64,000 nucleotides of DNA. It comes from an uncultured Anaeromyxobacter sp. (GTDB taxonomy: Bacteria > Myxococcota > Myxococcia > Myxococcales > Anaeromyxobacteraceae). The stretch is taken from NCBI GenBank assembly GCA_903855945.1, contig CAIOAK010000015.1, positions 1-64,000 of the forward strand, read 5' to 3'. This document shows, piece by piece, positions 52,966-62,188 of the stretch (positions are counted from its first letter, which is position 1; each line of letters starts with the position of its first letter). The notes beneath the pieces are model-generated. The model made no database searches. It saw only the letters and a list, made by a program, of their open reading frames with translations, and had not been told where the DNA came from. The position numbers and the translations under genes are program-made.

Positions 52966-54110
52966 CGCGCCGCCCCCCTGCCCGGGTCCGTGAGGACCAT
53001 GTCGTTCCGGTGGATCACCTCGTCCAGGTACTTATAGCCCAGCACCCGCTCGATCTCGCTCGACTTCAGGCCGGCGATGCGGCGGACCTCGTCGGCCCCA
53101 TACCCCGCCAGGCCGCGGGCGAAGGGGGGCTCCCCCTCCACCGCGATGTCGACCGGATCGCCCACGCCGAAGGAGCCCTCGACCCCCAGGACACCGGAGG
53201 GAAGGAGGCTCTTCCCCTGCTCGGAGAGGGCCCGGCGAGCGCCGGCGTCCACCAGGACGGTCCCCTTGCCCCGTGCGGCGAGCGAGAGCCACTCCCTCCG
53301 GCCGGCCCTGCGCTCGGAACCGGGGAGGAACCAGGTCCCCACCTGCTCGCCGGCGAGCAGCGCGGCGAGCGCCCCGGCGCGACGGCCGGAGAGGAGCGCC
53401 GTTCCCACCCCCTGGACGGCGAGCCGCTTGGCCGCGGCCACCTTGGTGGCCATACCCCCCACGCTGTGCTCGCTGCCGGCCCCGCCGGCCATCCGCTCGA
53501 TCTCGCTCGTGACCCGGTGGATGTCGCCGACGAGGCGCGCGGCGGGGTGGCGGGGGTCCCGGTCGTAGAGCCCCTCGACGTCGGTGAGGAGCGCCACCAG
53601 GTCGGCCCCGATGCAGGTGGCCACGAGCGCCGCGAGGCTGTCGTTGTCGCCGACCTTGATCTCGTCGACGGCCACCGTGTCGTTCTCGTTCACGATCGGG
53701 ATGACCCCCCGGCCGAGCAGGTTCTCGAAGGTGTGGCGGGCGTTCAGGAAGCGCTTGCGGCTCGCCAGGTCGTCGGCGGTGAGCAGCAGCTGGGCCACGG
53801 TGCGGCCGCGGGCGCCGAGCGCGCGCCCCCACTCGGCCATGAGGTCGGGCTGGCCGACGGCGGCGGCGGCCTGCTTCGTGGCCATGTCCCAGCTCTTGCG
53901 GGGCGAGCGGACGAGGCCGAGCCGGTCGGCCCCGAGCGCGATGGCGCCGGAGGAGACGAGGACGACGCTGCGCGTTCCGGCCAGCTCGGCCAGCTCGGCC
54001 GCCAGCCGCTCGCAGTTCTTCCGGTCGAAGCGCCCTGCACCGTCGGTGAGGGTGCCGGTGCCGACCTTCACGACGAGGCGGCGCGTCTTTCCCAGGGCTC
54101 GGCGGGGCAC
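52962..54110 (-). CDS. proB: Glutamate 5-kinase with PUA domain
   Basis: This 382-residue kinase commits glutamate to proline synthesis. [50 protein letters not shown] (key NENDTV, GDND) and [14 protein letters not shown] are kinase motifs. The last 80 residues are a PUA domain ([16 protein letters not shown]...[15 protein letters not shown]). GTG start. Operon proB-proA-rsfS. Confidence 0.96.
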   Translation of the reverse strand: MPRRALGKTRRLVVKVGTGTLTDGAGRFDRKNCERLAAELAELAGTRSVVLVSSGAIALGADRLGLVRSPRKSWDMATKQAAAAVGQPDLMAEWGRALGARGRTVAQLLLTADDLASRKRFLNARHTFENLLGRGVIPIVNENDTVAVDEIKVGDNDSLAALVATCIGADLVALLTDVEGLYDRDPRHPAARLVGDIHRVTSEIERMAGGAGSEHSVGGMATKVAAAKRLAVQGVGTALLSGRRAGALAALLAGEQVGTWFLPGSERRAGRREWLSLAARGKGTVLVDAGARRALSEQGKSLLPSGVLGVEGSFGVGDPVDIAVEGEPPFARGLAGYGADEVRRIAGLKSSEIERVLGYKYLDEVIHRNDMVLTDPGRGAAR

Positions 54111-54184
54111 GGGGGCATTGTACAGCGACGCCCGTGAAACAGGCGGCGCAAGACTCGCGATCGCCCTATGCTCCCCCGCACTTC

Positions 54185-55921
54185 ATGGAAGAGGTCCACG
54201 GCAACACCCTCGGGCTCAAGCAGAGCCAGCTCCACGCGCTGCGCCGGACCTACCGTCGCCGCGTCGACGCCGGCCAGGTGATCTCCCCCGAGCTGGCGCG
54301 CCACCTCACCGAGGTCTCCCGCGAGACCAACCGGCAGGTGGGCGTGCTCCTCGACCGGAAGGGGGACGTCCACTCCGTCGTGGTGGGCGACGCCGGAAAG
54401 CTCACCCTCCCCGACGTCGGCCGCGCCCGCGCCGGCTCCCACCGGCTCCGCGGCCTGCGGCTCGTCCACACCCACCTGCGCGGCGAGCCGCTCACGCGCG
54501 ACGACCACACCGACCTGGCACTCCTCCGGCTCGACTCGGTGACGGCCCTCGAGGTCCGGGACGACGGCCTACCCGGCAAGGTGCACCTGGCCCACCTCCT
54601 CCCGGAGAACGCGCAGGGGGCCCTCTGGAAGGACGAGGTCGCCGCCTCGGTGCACGACCTCTCCTACGACTCGGTCGAGGGGCCGCTCGCGCTCGAGGAG
54701 GAGTTCGCCCGGGCCTCGGCGCTGCGCCGCACCGGCGGTCGGGAGCGGGCCATCCTGGTGGGCGTGGGCGGCAAGGGGAAGAGCCGCGCCGACGCCGACT
54801 CCTCGCTGGCCGAGCTCCGCGAGCTGGCCCGCACCGCGGGAGTCGAGGTCATCGACGCATCGGTGCAGATGCGGCGCGACCCCGATCCGCGCACCCTCAT
54901 CGGCCGGGGCAAGCTGGAGGACGTGCTGCTCCGCTCGATGCAGCTCATGGCCGACCTGCTCATCTTCGACGCCGACCTGTCGCCGTCGCAGGCCATCCAC
55001 ATCGCCGACGCCACCTCCCTCAAGATCCTCGACCGGACCCAGCTCATCCTCGACATCTTCGCGCAGCGGGCCCAGTCGGCCGACGGCAAGCTCCAGGTGG
55101 AGCTGGCCCAGCTCCAGTACCTCTACCCGCGCCTCGTCGGCCGGGACGACTCCCTCTCCCGACTCGCCGGCGGCATCGGCGGCCGGGGCCCGGGCGAGAC
55201 CAAGCTCGAGATCGATCGGCGGCGCGTCCGCGACCGGATCACCCAGCTGAAGCGGCGCACCGAGGCGCTCTCGGTGGACCGTCAGGTGCGCCGGAAGCGG
55301 CGCAACGCGCGCGGCCTCCCGGTCGTCTCCATCGTCGGCTACACGAACGCGGGCAAGTCCACCCTCCTCAATGCGCTCACCGAGTCGGAGGTCCTGGCCG
55401 AGAACAAGCTCTTCGCCACGCTCGACCCCACCAGCCGGCGGCTGCGCTTCCCGCGCGACCGCGAGGTGATCATCACCGACACCGTGGGCTTCATCCGCGA
55501 CCTCCCCGAGGATCTCGTGAACGCCTTCCGGGCCACGCTCGAGGAGCTCGACGATGCCGACCTGCTCCTCCACGTCGCCGACGCGGCCGACCCTTCGCTC
55601 GACGAGCACGTGGCGGCGGTGGAGAAGATCCTCTCCTCGCTCGGCCTCGCCGACACGCCGCGCCTCATCGTGCTGAACCAGGTCGACCGGCTGCCGCCCG
55701 GCGAGGGGCAGGCGATCGCCGCGGCGCGCGACGGCGTGGCCATCTCGGCCCTCACCCGGGCCGGTCTCCCCGAGCTGCTCCACCGCTGCGACCGGATCCT
55801 CTGGGGCGCGGGGCGCGTCCCCCTCTCCGACGTCACGCGCAGCGGCGAGGAGAGCCAGCCGGAGCCGCCCCGCATCCTCCCGTCGGCCCCCAGATTCGGG
55901 AAGGGGAGCGGGGGGAACTGA
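54185..55921 (+). CDS. hflX: GTPase HflX with N-terminal extension
   Basis: A 578-residue ribosome-rescue GTPase. About 190 residues (TLGLKQSQLHALRRTYRRRV...) precede the usual HflX start, an extension common in delta-type HflX. The HflX domain has DPRTLIGRGKLED and GGIGGRGPGETKLE. The G domain has the P-loop GYTNAGKSTLLN, switch II DTVGF, and NQVD. The ATG at 54185 lacks a Shine-Dalgarno; a GTG at 54134 would extend it by 17 residues. TATGCT at 54167-54172 may be a -10 box. Confidence 0.92.
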   Translation: MEEVHGNTLGLKQSQLHALRRTYRRRVDAGQVISPELARHLTEVSRETNRQVGVLLDRKGDVHSVVVGDAGKLTLPDVGRARAGSHRLRGLRLVHTHLRGEPLTRDDHTDLALLRLDSVTALEVRDDGLPGKVHLAHLLPENAQGALWKDEVAASVHDLSYDSVEGPLALEEEFARASALRRTGGRERAILVGVGGKGKSRADADSSLAELRELARTAGVEVIDASVQMRRDPDPRTLIGRGKLEDVLLRSMQLMADLLIFDADLSPSQAIHIADATSLKILDRTQLILDIFAQRAQSADGKLQVELAQLQYLYPRLVGRDDSLSRLAGGIGGRGPGETKLEIDRRRVRDRITQLKRRTEALSVDRQVRRKRRNARGLPVVSIVGYTNAGKSTLLNALTESEVLAENKLFATLDPTSRRLRFPRDREVIITDTVGFIRDLPEDLVNAFRATLEELDDADLLLHVADAADPSLDEHVAAVEKILSSLGLADTPRLIVLNQVDRLPPGEGQAIAAARDGVAISALTRAGLPELLHRCDRILWGAGRVPLSDVTRSGEESQPEPPRILPSAPRFGKGSGGN

Positions 55922-56910
55922 TGGCGCGCCGGTTCGTCCTCCTCGGGCTGCTCCTCGCCGCCTCCGCCTGCAGCAGGGGGGCACCGCCTGCCGAGGCCGT
56001 GCGCTCCGGCCCGCGCGCGCCGGCCCCCTTCGACTGGGACCGGCCGACCGCGGCGCTCGGCCTCGGCGCCGACGCCGTCGCCGCCGGGCTCGGCTCCTTC
56101 GCGTGGGAGGGCACCGCCGCCTGGTCGGCCGCCCGCGGAGACCGGAAGCTCGAGGTCTCCGAAAGACATGCCGTTCGCCAGCTGGCGAGCGGGACGTTCG
56201 CCGCCGAGGGCACCGTCGATCCCGGGCGCGGCCCGGGCTCGGAGAGCGGCAAGCGGGTCATCTGGGCAGGGGGGATGACCTACGCACGCTCCCTCTATCC
56301 CGCCTCGGGCGAGTGGCGGGAGCGTCCGGCCGACCACGGACGCGGCGCGCGCCGATTCCGCGACGAGAGCTTCCTCCTCGCCGGCGAGGTCGCTGCGCTG
56401 CTCGGCCCCGCGCTCGTCGCCTCCCCGGCCGGGACGACCACCGCCCTGGGACGTCCGGCCCGCCGCTTCTCCCTGTCCCTCGACCGCGGTCGCTTCGCGC
56501 CCGGGCCGAAGCGCCTCTCCTCCGAACCGGCTCCGGGCGGCCTCGACGCGCCCACCCGGACGCGCCTCGCGCTCCTCGACGGACGGGAGCCGATCGACGC
56601 CTCCGGCGAGATGCTCCTCGACTCCGCGACCGGGGCGCCGCTGTCGGTTCGCCTCTCCACCCTGCTCGGCGTGAAGGGGGACTCCGAGGCGCGGGTCCGC
56701 GTGGACGTCGATGGACACATCGTCTCCCTCGGGAGCGACGTGCCACCGGTGGAGCCGCCCCGGAACGCCTTGCCCGACGAGCGGAAGCCGCGTGGCGTCG
56801 CACGAGCCCTGGAGCAGGCGGGTTTTCGCAAGAAGAAGGGAGCGGAGGGGGCGGCGGTGCCCCAGGGGGCCGAGCCGGACGACGAGCCCACCGAGGCCGG
56901 CGACGACTGA
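55921..56910 (+). CDS. Lipoprotein of unknown function
   Basis: A 329-residue protein with a lipoprotein signal: MARRFVLLGLLLAASAC, so Cys17 is lipidated. The rest includes SFAWEGTAAWSAARGDRKLEVSE trimmed (key FAWEGTA) and a C-terminal VRVDVDGHIVSLGSDV region, then a charged, disordered end. The ATG overlaps the hflX stop (TGATG). No family recognised. Confidence 0.65.
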   Translation: MARRFVLLGLLLAASACSRGAPPAEAVRSGPRAPAPFDWDRPTAALGLGADAVAAGLGSFAWEGTAAWSAARGDRKLEVSERHAVRQLASGTFAAEGTVDPGRGPGSESGKRVIWAGGMTYARSLYPASGEWRERPADHGRGARRFRDESFLLAGEVAALLGPALVASPAGTTTALGRPARRFSLSLDRGRFAPGPKRLSSEPAPGGLDAPTRTRLALLDGREPIDASGEMLLDSATGAPLSVRLSTLLGVKGDSEARVRVDVDGHIVSLGSDVPPVEPPRNALPDERKPRGVARALEQAGFRKKKGAEGAAVPQGAEPDDEPTEAGDD

Positions 56911-56935
56911 CGGCGCCATCCCGGGCGCATGAAAA

Positions 56936-56964
56936 TTGGACAGCACCCGGGACGTGCCTAGGAT
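56936..56964 (+). promoter_or_regulatory. Promoter with start codon at the expected transcript start
   Basis: TTGGAC (56936-56941), a 17-base spacer, TAGGAT (56959-56964), then seven bases to the ATG at 56972. There is no Shine-Dalgarno, so the transcript is probably leaderless. Confidence 0.55.
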
Positions 56965-56971
56965 CGGGTCC

Positions 56972-57310
56972 ATGAAGAAGAAGATCGTCGGCACCACGGT
57001 CACCGAGGCCTCGGCCCAGGCCCTGCTCCGTCGCCAGGGCGGCAGGCAACTCGCGCCGGTCGAGGACCGGTTGATCCGGATGCGGCTCGGCGCCTCCCAG
57101 CCCCGCCAGGCCCGGATCGAGTGGATGGGCACCGACAGCGAGGAGCTCGCCATCGAGCTGCGCGCCATCGAGATCGAGACCTATCTCAAGCTGAAGGCCC
57201 ACCGGGCCCGCAACGCGGCCCGCGCGGCCGCTCCCGCCGTCGCATCCGCCGCGTCTCGCACCCGGGACAAGATCGTCCGGGCGCTGCGGCGGCGTGGCCC
57301 GAACCGCTAG
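56972..57310 (+). CDS. Small basic protein of unknown function
   Basis: A 112-residue, Arg/Lys-rich protein with no membrane segment (MKKKIVGTTVTEASAQALLRR start; ELAIELRAIEIETYLKLKAHR helix; RTDKIVRALRRRGPNR-like basic end). It looks like a small nucleic-acid-associated or regulatory protein; no family recognised. It has its own near-consensus promoter. Its stop overlaps the stop of the convergent gene in a shared CTAG. Confidence 0.6.
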   Translation: MKKKIVGTTVTEASAQALLRRQGGRQLAPVEDRLIRMRLGASQPRQARIEWMGTDSEELAIELRAIEIETYLKLKAHRARNAARAAAPAVASAASRTRDKIVRALRRRGPNR

Positions 57311-58674
57311 ATCCCCTCCAGGACCGACACCAGGGCCTCCGCCGCACCTGCGAGCGGGGGCCTTTCTTCCTGGGGTCCCGGGCTCCCCGCCGCGAGCCGC
57401 CCCGAGAGCGCCTCGCCGGTCCGGGGGTTCCTCCAGTAGTCCTCGTCGAAGCGCTCCCGGAGGTCGTGCCGGATCGCCGCAGCCCAGGCCGCGCCGGCGA
57501 GCGTGGCCCGCAGCTCCCCCGCGTCGTCGTCCCGGTGCGCCAGGCCGTCCGGCCAGGAGGCGAGCGTGGCCCGGGTGAGGGCCTCCCGGTGCGCCTCGTG
57601 CCAGGCGCGACCCCCGGTCCCCCGCTCCACCTCGGTGGCGACCCGAAATGCCGCCGCCCGCACCCGGAGCTGGAAGAGCAGCCGGAGCGCCAGCCGGCGC
57701 GCGACGTCGCGCGAGCCCTTGCGCTCCGCGCCGGCGGCGGCCGCGAGGAAGCGGGGCTCGAGGAGGAGTCCGACCCCGAGCGCGCCGACGGTGGCGGCGA
57801 GCGCCGGGTCACGGGTGGATGGGCGGCTCGCGCCCAGCACCGACGCGCGCCCGGCGGCGTCCATGAGGTCGATCCAGTCGGCCAGTCCTCCCTGCCGTCG
57901 GAAGGAGACCCTCCCCTCGAAGGGGTGGGCCCCCGGCCACTTCGCGGCGCGCGCGCCCCCGTCGAGCCGGACGCGCCGCACGTCGGCGCCCAGCCCGTCG
58001 AATCCGTCGAGCACCGCCCGGGAGAGCGGGGCAGAGCGGAAGAGCCCGTCGTGGTCCCGGAAGGCGAGCAGGTGGAGGAGCTCCGTCCGGTCGAGGTCGC
58101 CGCGGGGGTGGGGCTCGAGCCCGTCGCGCCGAGCGAACCAGCCGAGCAGGTCGGCGTAGGCCGCGTCGGAGGCGGCGAGGAGCCCGTCGGCCTGCACGAC
58201 CTCCTCCCAGGCGGGGGTGAGCCCGAGCGAGGAGCGTGCCGCGGCGCGGGCCTCGGCGGCAGCCTCGCGCGGGGCGGCGGAGGCATGTGCACCCTCGACG
58301 ACCGCTCGCCCGAGCATCCCACGACGCTCCCGATCCCGATCGTGGAGCAGGGCGAGCTCGGCCTCGGAGAGGGGGACCGGCCCGTCGGGACCGAGCCCGG
58401 TGGCCGAGGCATCGGCCGCGCGCCAGCGCTCCTCGCCCTCCGCAGAGGCCCGTTCGGCCGCGAGACCCGCCACCCGGTCGGAGAGGTCCCGCTCCCCTGC
58501 TTCCCGGAGCGCGCGGACCGTGTCCCGGTGTGCGGCGACGGGGTGGGTCTCGAAGATCGGGGCGAGGGAGGGCCGGGCGGCGAGCCCGGCGACGTGGCGG
58601 AAGCGCTCCTCGGCCAGGTCGCGCCGGAGCGCGTCCACCTCCGATCGGACCTCCTCGACCTCACCCGAGTCCAT
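57307..58674 (-). CDS. Large helical protein of unknown function
   Basis: A 455-residue, mostly alpha-helical, cytoplasmic protein: a charged coiled-coil start (VEEVRSEVDALRRDLAEERFR), Ala/Arg-rich helices, and a C-terminal segment HEAHREALTRATL...RERFDEDYWRNPRTGEAL. The end resembles that of helical gluzincin-like proteins in myxobacteria, but no HExxH motif is present. I could not name a family. I took the ATG at 58674; ATGs at 58683 and 58686 are alternatives. It is divergent from fmdB. Confidence 0.55.
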   Translation of the reverse strand: MDSGEVEEVRSEVDALRRDLAEERFRHVAGLAARPSLAPIFETHPVAAHRDTVRALREAGERDLSDRVAGLAAERASAEGEERWRAADASATGLGPDGPVPLSEAELALLHDRDRERRGMLGRAVVEGAHASAAPREAAAEARAAARSSLGLTPAWEEVVQADGLLAASDAAYADLLGWFARRDGLEPHPRGDLDRTELLHLLAFRDHDGLFRSAPLSRAVLDGFDGLGADVRRVRLDGGARAAKWPGAHPFEGRVSFRRQGGLADWIDLMDAAGRASVLGASRPSTRDPALAATVGALGVGLLLEPRFLAAAAGAERKGSRDVARRLALRLLFQLRVRAAAFRVATEVERGTGGRAWHEAHREALTRATLASWPDGLAHRDDDAGELRATLAGAAWAAAIRHDLRERFDEDYWRNPRTGEALSGRLAAGSPGPQEERPPLAGAAEALVSVLEGI

Positions 58675-58694
58675 GCCTCCCATCATACGGGCGC

Positions 58695-58722
58695 TTGACA
58701 GCATTTCCCGGGCGATTACGTT
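58695..58722 (+). promoter_or_regulatory. Promoter for fmdB, probably leaderless
   Basis: A perfect TTGACA (58695-58700), a 16-base spacer, TACGTT (58717-58722), then nine bases to the fmdB ATG at 58732 with no Shine-Dalgarno. The start codon would lie at or near the transcript start. Confidence 0.55.
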
Positions 58723-58731
58723 CCCGACGCC

Positions 58732-58956
58732 ATGCCGATCTACGAATACGACTGCCCGAAGTGCGGGCGCTTCGACACGCTCCAGCGGATGTCCGCACCC
58801 CCGCTGCGCCGCCACGAGGCCTGCGGGTCCCCGGTGAAGAAGGTGATGAGCGCCGGCTCGTTCGCGATGAAGGGCTCCCACAAGGCGGCGAAGGCCCCGT
58901 CCTGCAGCGCGCCCAGGGGCGCCGGCTGCGCGGGCTGCCCATCGGCCGAGGCGTAG
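58732..58956 (+). CDS. FmdB-family zinc-ribbon protein
   Basis: A 74-residue protein with the family start MPIYEYDCPKCGRFDTLQRM (its key knuckle is CPKC) and the KKVMSAGSFAMKGS segment. The second knuckle is imperfect (HEACGS), and more cysteines follow (CSAPRGAGCAGC). FmdB-like proteins are small zinc ribbons often called putative regulatory proteins; function unproven. It is followed after eight bases by a pseudouridine synthase. Confidence 0.82.
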   Translation: MPIYEYDCPKCGRFDTLQRMSAPPLRRHEACGSPVKKVMSAGSFAMKGSHKAAKAPSCSAPRGAGCAGCPSAEA

Positions 58957-58963
58957 ACCCGGG

Positions 58964-59872
58964 GTGAAGCGGCTCGCCCTCACCGCCGGCCCGGCCGACG
59001 AGGGCGAGCGGCTCGACCGCTTCATCGCCGCGCGCGGCGGGATCTCCCGCGGCGAGGCACGCCGGGTCCTCACGCGGGGCGGCGTCTTCCTGGACGGCAA
59101 GCGCTGCAAGGTCTCCGGGCGCATCGTCCGCCGCGGCAACCTCGTCACCGTGAACCTGGAGGAGGCCGGAAGGGGCGCCGACGCGCCGGGGCCCCTCGAA
59201 CGCTCCCGCCTCCTCTTCGCCGACGATCACCTGGTGGTGGTGGACAAGCCGGCCGGCATCCCGGCCCAGCCCACCCTCACCTCCGACCGGGGCCACCTCC
59301 CGGAGCTGGTCGCCGCCCTCGTCGGCGCACCGGTCCGGCTCGTCCACCGGCTCGACCGGGAGACCAGCGGAGTCACCGTGCTGGCGCGCACGGCCGAGGC
59401 GGAGCGGAGGCTCGCCGAGGCGTTCCGCACCGGGGGGCCGGAGAAGACCTACCTCGCCCTCTGCGCCCGGGCTCCCGAGCCGCCCGAGGGGCGGATCGAC
59501 GCACCGCTCGGCCGGGACCCGCTCCGCCCGGGGCGGCGGGCCGTCACCCCGGGGGGCGATCCGGCGGCCACCCGGTACCGGACGCTCGCCACGGGCCCGG
59601 GGGGCGCTGCGCTCGTGGAGGCCCGACCCGAGACCGGCCGAACCCACCAGATCCGGGTCCATCTGGCCGCCCTGGGCGCCCCCCTGCTCGGCGACGCCCG
59701 CTACGGCGGCCCGCGCATGGTGGGGGCGCTGCCCATACCGCGGGTGATGCTCCACGCGCTCCGGCTCGAGATCGACCATCCGGCCACGGGGGCGCGCACC
59801 TCCTTCGAGGCACCGATCCCTCCCGACCTCGCCGGGGTCCGGGATGCGCTCGTGGGGCCGCCGGTCCCCTGA
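58964..59872 (+). CDS. RluA-family pseudouridine synthase
   Basis: A 302-residue enzyme with an S4 domain (GERLDRFIAARGGISRGEARRVL trimmed; key ERLDRF), the catalytic HRLDRETSGVTVL, a KTYLALC segment and the GRTHQIRVHLAALGAPLLGD motif. It is the second RluA-type gene in the window; unlike the one at 17839-18774 it keeps the usual RTHQIR. GTG start. It shares the fmdB transcript. Confidence 0.92.
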   Translation: MKRLALTAGPADEGERLDRFIAARGGISRGEARRVLTRGGVFLDGKRCKVSGRIVRRGNLVTVNLEEAGRGADAPGPLERSRLLFADDHLVVVDKPAGIPAQPTLTSDRGHLPELVAALVGAPVRLVHRLDRETSGVTVLARTAEAERRLAEAFRTGGPEKTYLALCARAPEPPEGRIDAPLGRDPLRPGRRAVTPGGDPAATRYRTLATGPGGAALVEARPETGRTHQIRVHLAALGAPLLGDARYGGPRMVGALPIPRVMLHALRLEIDHPATGARTSFEAPIPPDLAGVRDALVGPPVP

Positions 59873-59944
59873 ACCGGAACCCGCTCCCGCGCCGCGCCTG
59901 CCGGGTGGAATCGAGCCCGGAAACGTGCTTTCTTCCCGCCCCGT

Positions 59945-59966
59945 GGAGCGGCCTCCCTGCCGCTCC
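59945..59966 (+). promoter_or_regulatory. Hairpin just before the OPT ribosome-binding site
   Basis: A perfect 7-bp stem (GGAGCGG/CCGCTCC) with an 8-base loop ends immediately before GGAGGGAG, upstream of the OPT gene. It could modulate access to the ribosome-binding site or be incidental. Confidence 0.35.
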
Positions 59967-59983
59967 GGAGGGAGTCCCAGGCC

Positions 59984-62041
59984 ATGAGCAACGACGGCAA
60001 CGGAGCCGCAGACTTCAAGCCCTACATCTCCGCCGAGCAGAACGTCCCCGAGTTCACGGTGAAGGCGGTGGTGGCCGGCGCGCTCTTCGGGATCCTCTTC
60101 GGCGCGTCCACGGTCTACCTGGCGCTCAAGGCCGGCCTCACGGTGTCGGCCTCGATCCCCATCGCCGTCATCGCCATCTCGCTGGGGCGCAAGCTCCTCA
60201 AGACCTCCATCCTGGAGAACAACATCATCCAGACGGCCGGGTCGGCGGGCGAGTCGATCGCCGCCGGAGTGGTCTTCACCCTGCCGGGATTCCTCTTCCT
60301 CTCCGCCGGGCCGGACGGCGTGTCGGTGGGCGCCGGCTACTTCAACTACGCCACGCTCTTCACCCTCTCCCTCGTGGGCGGGATCCTCGGCGTGCTCATG
60401 ATGATCCCGCTGCGCCGCTCCCTCATCGTGAAGGAGCACGGCGAGCTCCAGTACCCGGAGGGCGCGGCCTGCGCCTCGGTGCTCATCGCCGGCGAGAAGG
60501 GGGGCGACTTCGCGAAGACCGCCTTCCAGGGCGTGGGCATCGCCATGGCCTACGCCATCCTCCAGAAGGTCTTCCACGTCATCGCCGAGACCCCGGCCTG
60601 GGTGAGCGCCCGGACGAGCAAGTGGCTCCCCAACGCGACGGTGAACGGCGAGATCACCCCCGAGTACATGGGGGTGGGCTACATCATCGGCCCGAAGATC
60701 GCCGGCGTGCTGGTGGCGGGCGGCGTGCTCGCCTGGCTGGGGCTCATCCCGCTGCTCGGCTTCCTCGTGCCGGGCGACATGGTCTACGCGCAGCTGGTGA
60801 AGGTGGGGAACAACCCGGCCGGCTTCGGCTGGGATCCCGCCACCCACACCTTCGCCAACACCGCCAACGCCATCTACCGCGCCTACGTGCGCCAGATCGG
60901 GGCGGGCGCCGTGGCGGCCGGCGGGTTCATCACGCTCGTCAAGACGCTGCCCACCATCTACACGTCGCTGCGCGACTCGATCCGCTCCCTCTCCGACAAG
61001 ACCGCCGCCCACGAGACGAAGCGGACCGACCGGGACCTCTCCTTCGTCACGGTGATCGTGGGAAGCCTCGGCCTGGTGGTGGTGCTCGTCGCCCTGCCCT
61101 TCATCCCGGGCAGCACCATCCTGAACAAGGTCCTGGTGGCGCTGCTCGTCATCGTCTTCGGCTTCATCTTCGTCACCGTCTCCTCCCGCATCGTCGGCCT
61201 CATCGGCTCCTCGTCGAACCCCATCTCCGGCATGACCATCGCCACCCTCATGGCCACCGCCATGGTCTTCGTGGGGCTGGGCTGGACGGGGACCGCCTAC
61301 GAGCCGATGGCCCTCGTGGTGGGCGGCATGGTCTGCATCGCCGCGGCCAACGCCGGCGCCACCTCCCAGGATCTCAAGACCGGCTACCTCATCGGGGCCA
61401 CCCCGCGCGCGCAGCAGATCGCGCTCTTCGTCGGGGCCATCGCCTCGGCGGTGGTGATCGGACTCACGGTGAAGGTGCTCGACACCCCCAGCGCCGACCA
61501 GCTGGCCAAGGGGATCACCCACGCCATCGGCACCGAGAAGTTCCCGGCCCCGCAGGGCACCCTGATGGCCACCCTCATCAAGGGGCTCCTCTCGCTCAAC
61601 CTCGACTGGGTCTACGTGCTCGTGGGGGTCTTCTTCTCCATCACGATGGAGCTCTGCGGGGTGAAGGCCCTCTCCTTCGCGGTGGGGCTCTACCTGCCGC
61701 TCTCCACGACGCTGCCCATCTTCGCGGGCGGCGTGGTGAAGGGGCTCGCAGACGCCGCCACCCGCCGCAAGGGTGGCCAGGCCGAGGATTCCGAGCTCGG
61801 CGGCGGTTCCCTCATGGCCACCGGGCTCGTCGCCGGCGGTGCCCTCACCGGCGTGGTGGTGGCGCTCCTTCAGGTCAACGAGGGGGTGGAGCGCTTCCTC
61901 GCCACCCGGCTCGACCTGGAACCGGCCATCACCCGGGCCATCGGCCACGGGGGCTACACCCTCCTCGGCGTGGCCGCCTTCGCCGGACTCGGGATCCTGC
62001 TCTTCCGCACCGCCCTGAAACCCCAGGCGAAGGTGGACTGA
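59984..62041 (+). CDS. OPT-family oligopeptide transporter
   Basis: A 685-residue membrane protein with about 14-16 hydrophobic segments. The N-terminal EFTVKAVVAGALFGILFGAS and LKAGLTVSASIP match OPT proteins, as do NNIIQTAGSAGESIAAGVVF (key QTAGSAGES) and PLRRSLIVKE followed by LQYPEGAA. OPT carriers take up oligopeptides or metal chelates with protons. No neighbouring gene tells the substrate. A hairpin precedes the GGAGGGAG. Confidence 0.9.
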   Translation: MSNDGNGAADFKPYISAEQNVPEFTVKAVVAGALFGILFGASTVYLALKAGLTVSASIPIAVIAISLGRKLLKTSILENNIIQTAGSAGESIAAGVVFTLPGFLFLSAGPDGVSVGAGYFNYATLFTLSLVGGILGVLMMIPLRRSLIVKEHGELQYPEGAACASVLIAGEKGGDFAKTAFQGVGIAMAYAILQKVFHVIAETPAWVSARTSKWLPNATVNGEITPEYMGVGYIIGPKIAGVLVAGGVLAWLGLIPLLGFLVPGDMVYAQLVKVGNNPAGFGWDPATHTFANTANAIYRAYVRQIGAGAVAAGGFITLVKTLPTIYTSLRDSIRSLSDKTAAHETKRTDRDLSFVTVIVGSLGLVVVLVALPFIPGSTILNKVLVALLVIVFGFIFVTVSSRIVGLIGSSSNPISGMTIATLMATAMVFVGLGWTGTAYEPMALVVGGMVCIAAANAGATSQDLKTGYLIGATPRAQQIALFVGAIASAVVIGLTVKVLDTPSADQLAKGITHAIGTEKFPAPQGTLMATLIKGLLSLNLDWVYVLVGVFFSITMELCGVKALSFAVGLYLPLSTTLPIFAGGVVKGLADAATRRKGGQAEDSELGGGSLMATGLVAGGALTGVVVALLQVNEGVERFLATRLDLEPAITRAIGHGGYTLLGVAAFAGLGILLFRTALKPQAKVD

Positions 62042-62089
62042 CCCCCCGATCGGGATCCGTCGCACCGAAATTCCCGGCGCCTCCATCCG

Positions 62090-62117
62090 TTGCACCTTTC
62101 GATGGAAGCCGTACCAT
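62090..62117 (+). promoter_or_regulatory. Promoter for the Ser/Thr kinase gene
   Basis: TTGCAC (62090-62095), a 16-base spacer, TACCAT (62112-62117), then eight bases to an in-frame TTG at 62126. The first ATG is at 62189. If TTG is used the transcript is leaderless; otherwise the leader is about 65 bases. Confidence 0.5.
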
Positions 62118-62188
62118 CTGGGGGCTTGCCTCCCGCCGAACATCCGCCGGGTGGGGGTCCGCCGCCGACCCCACCACGTCCCAGCTCG

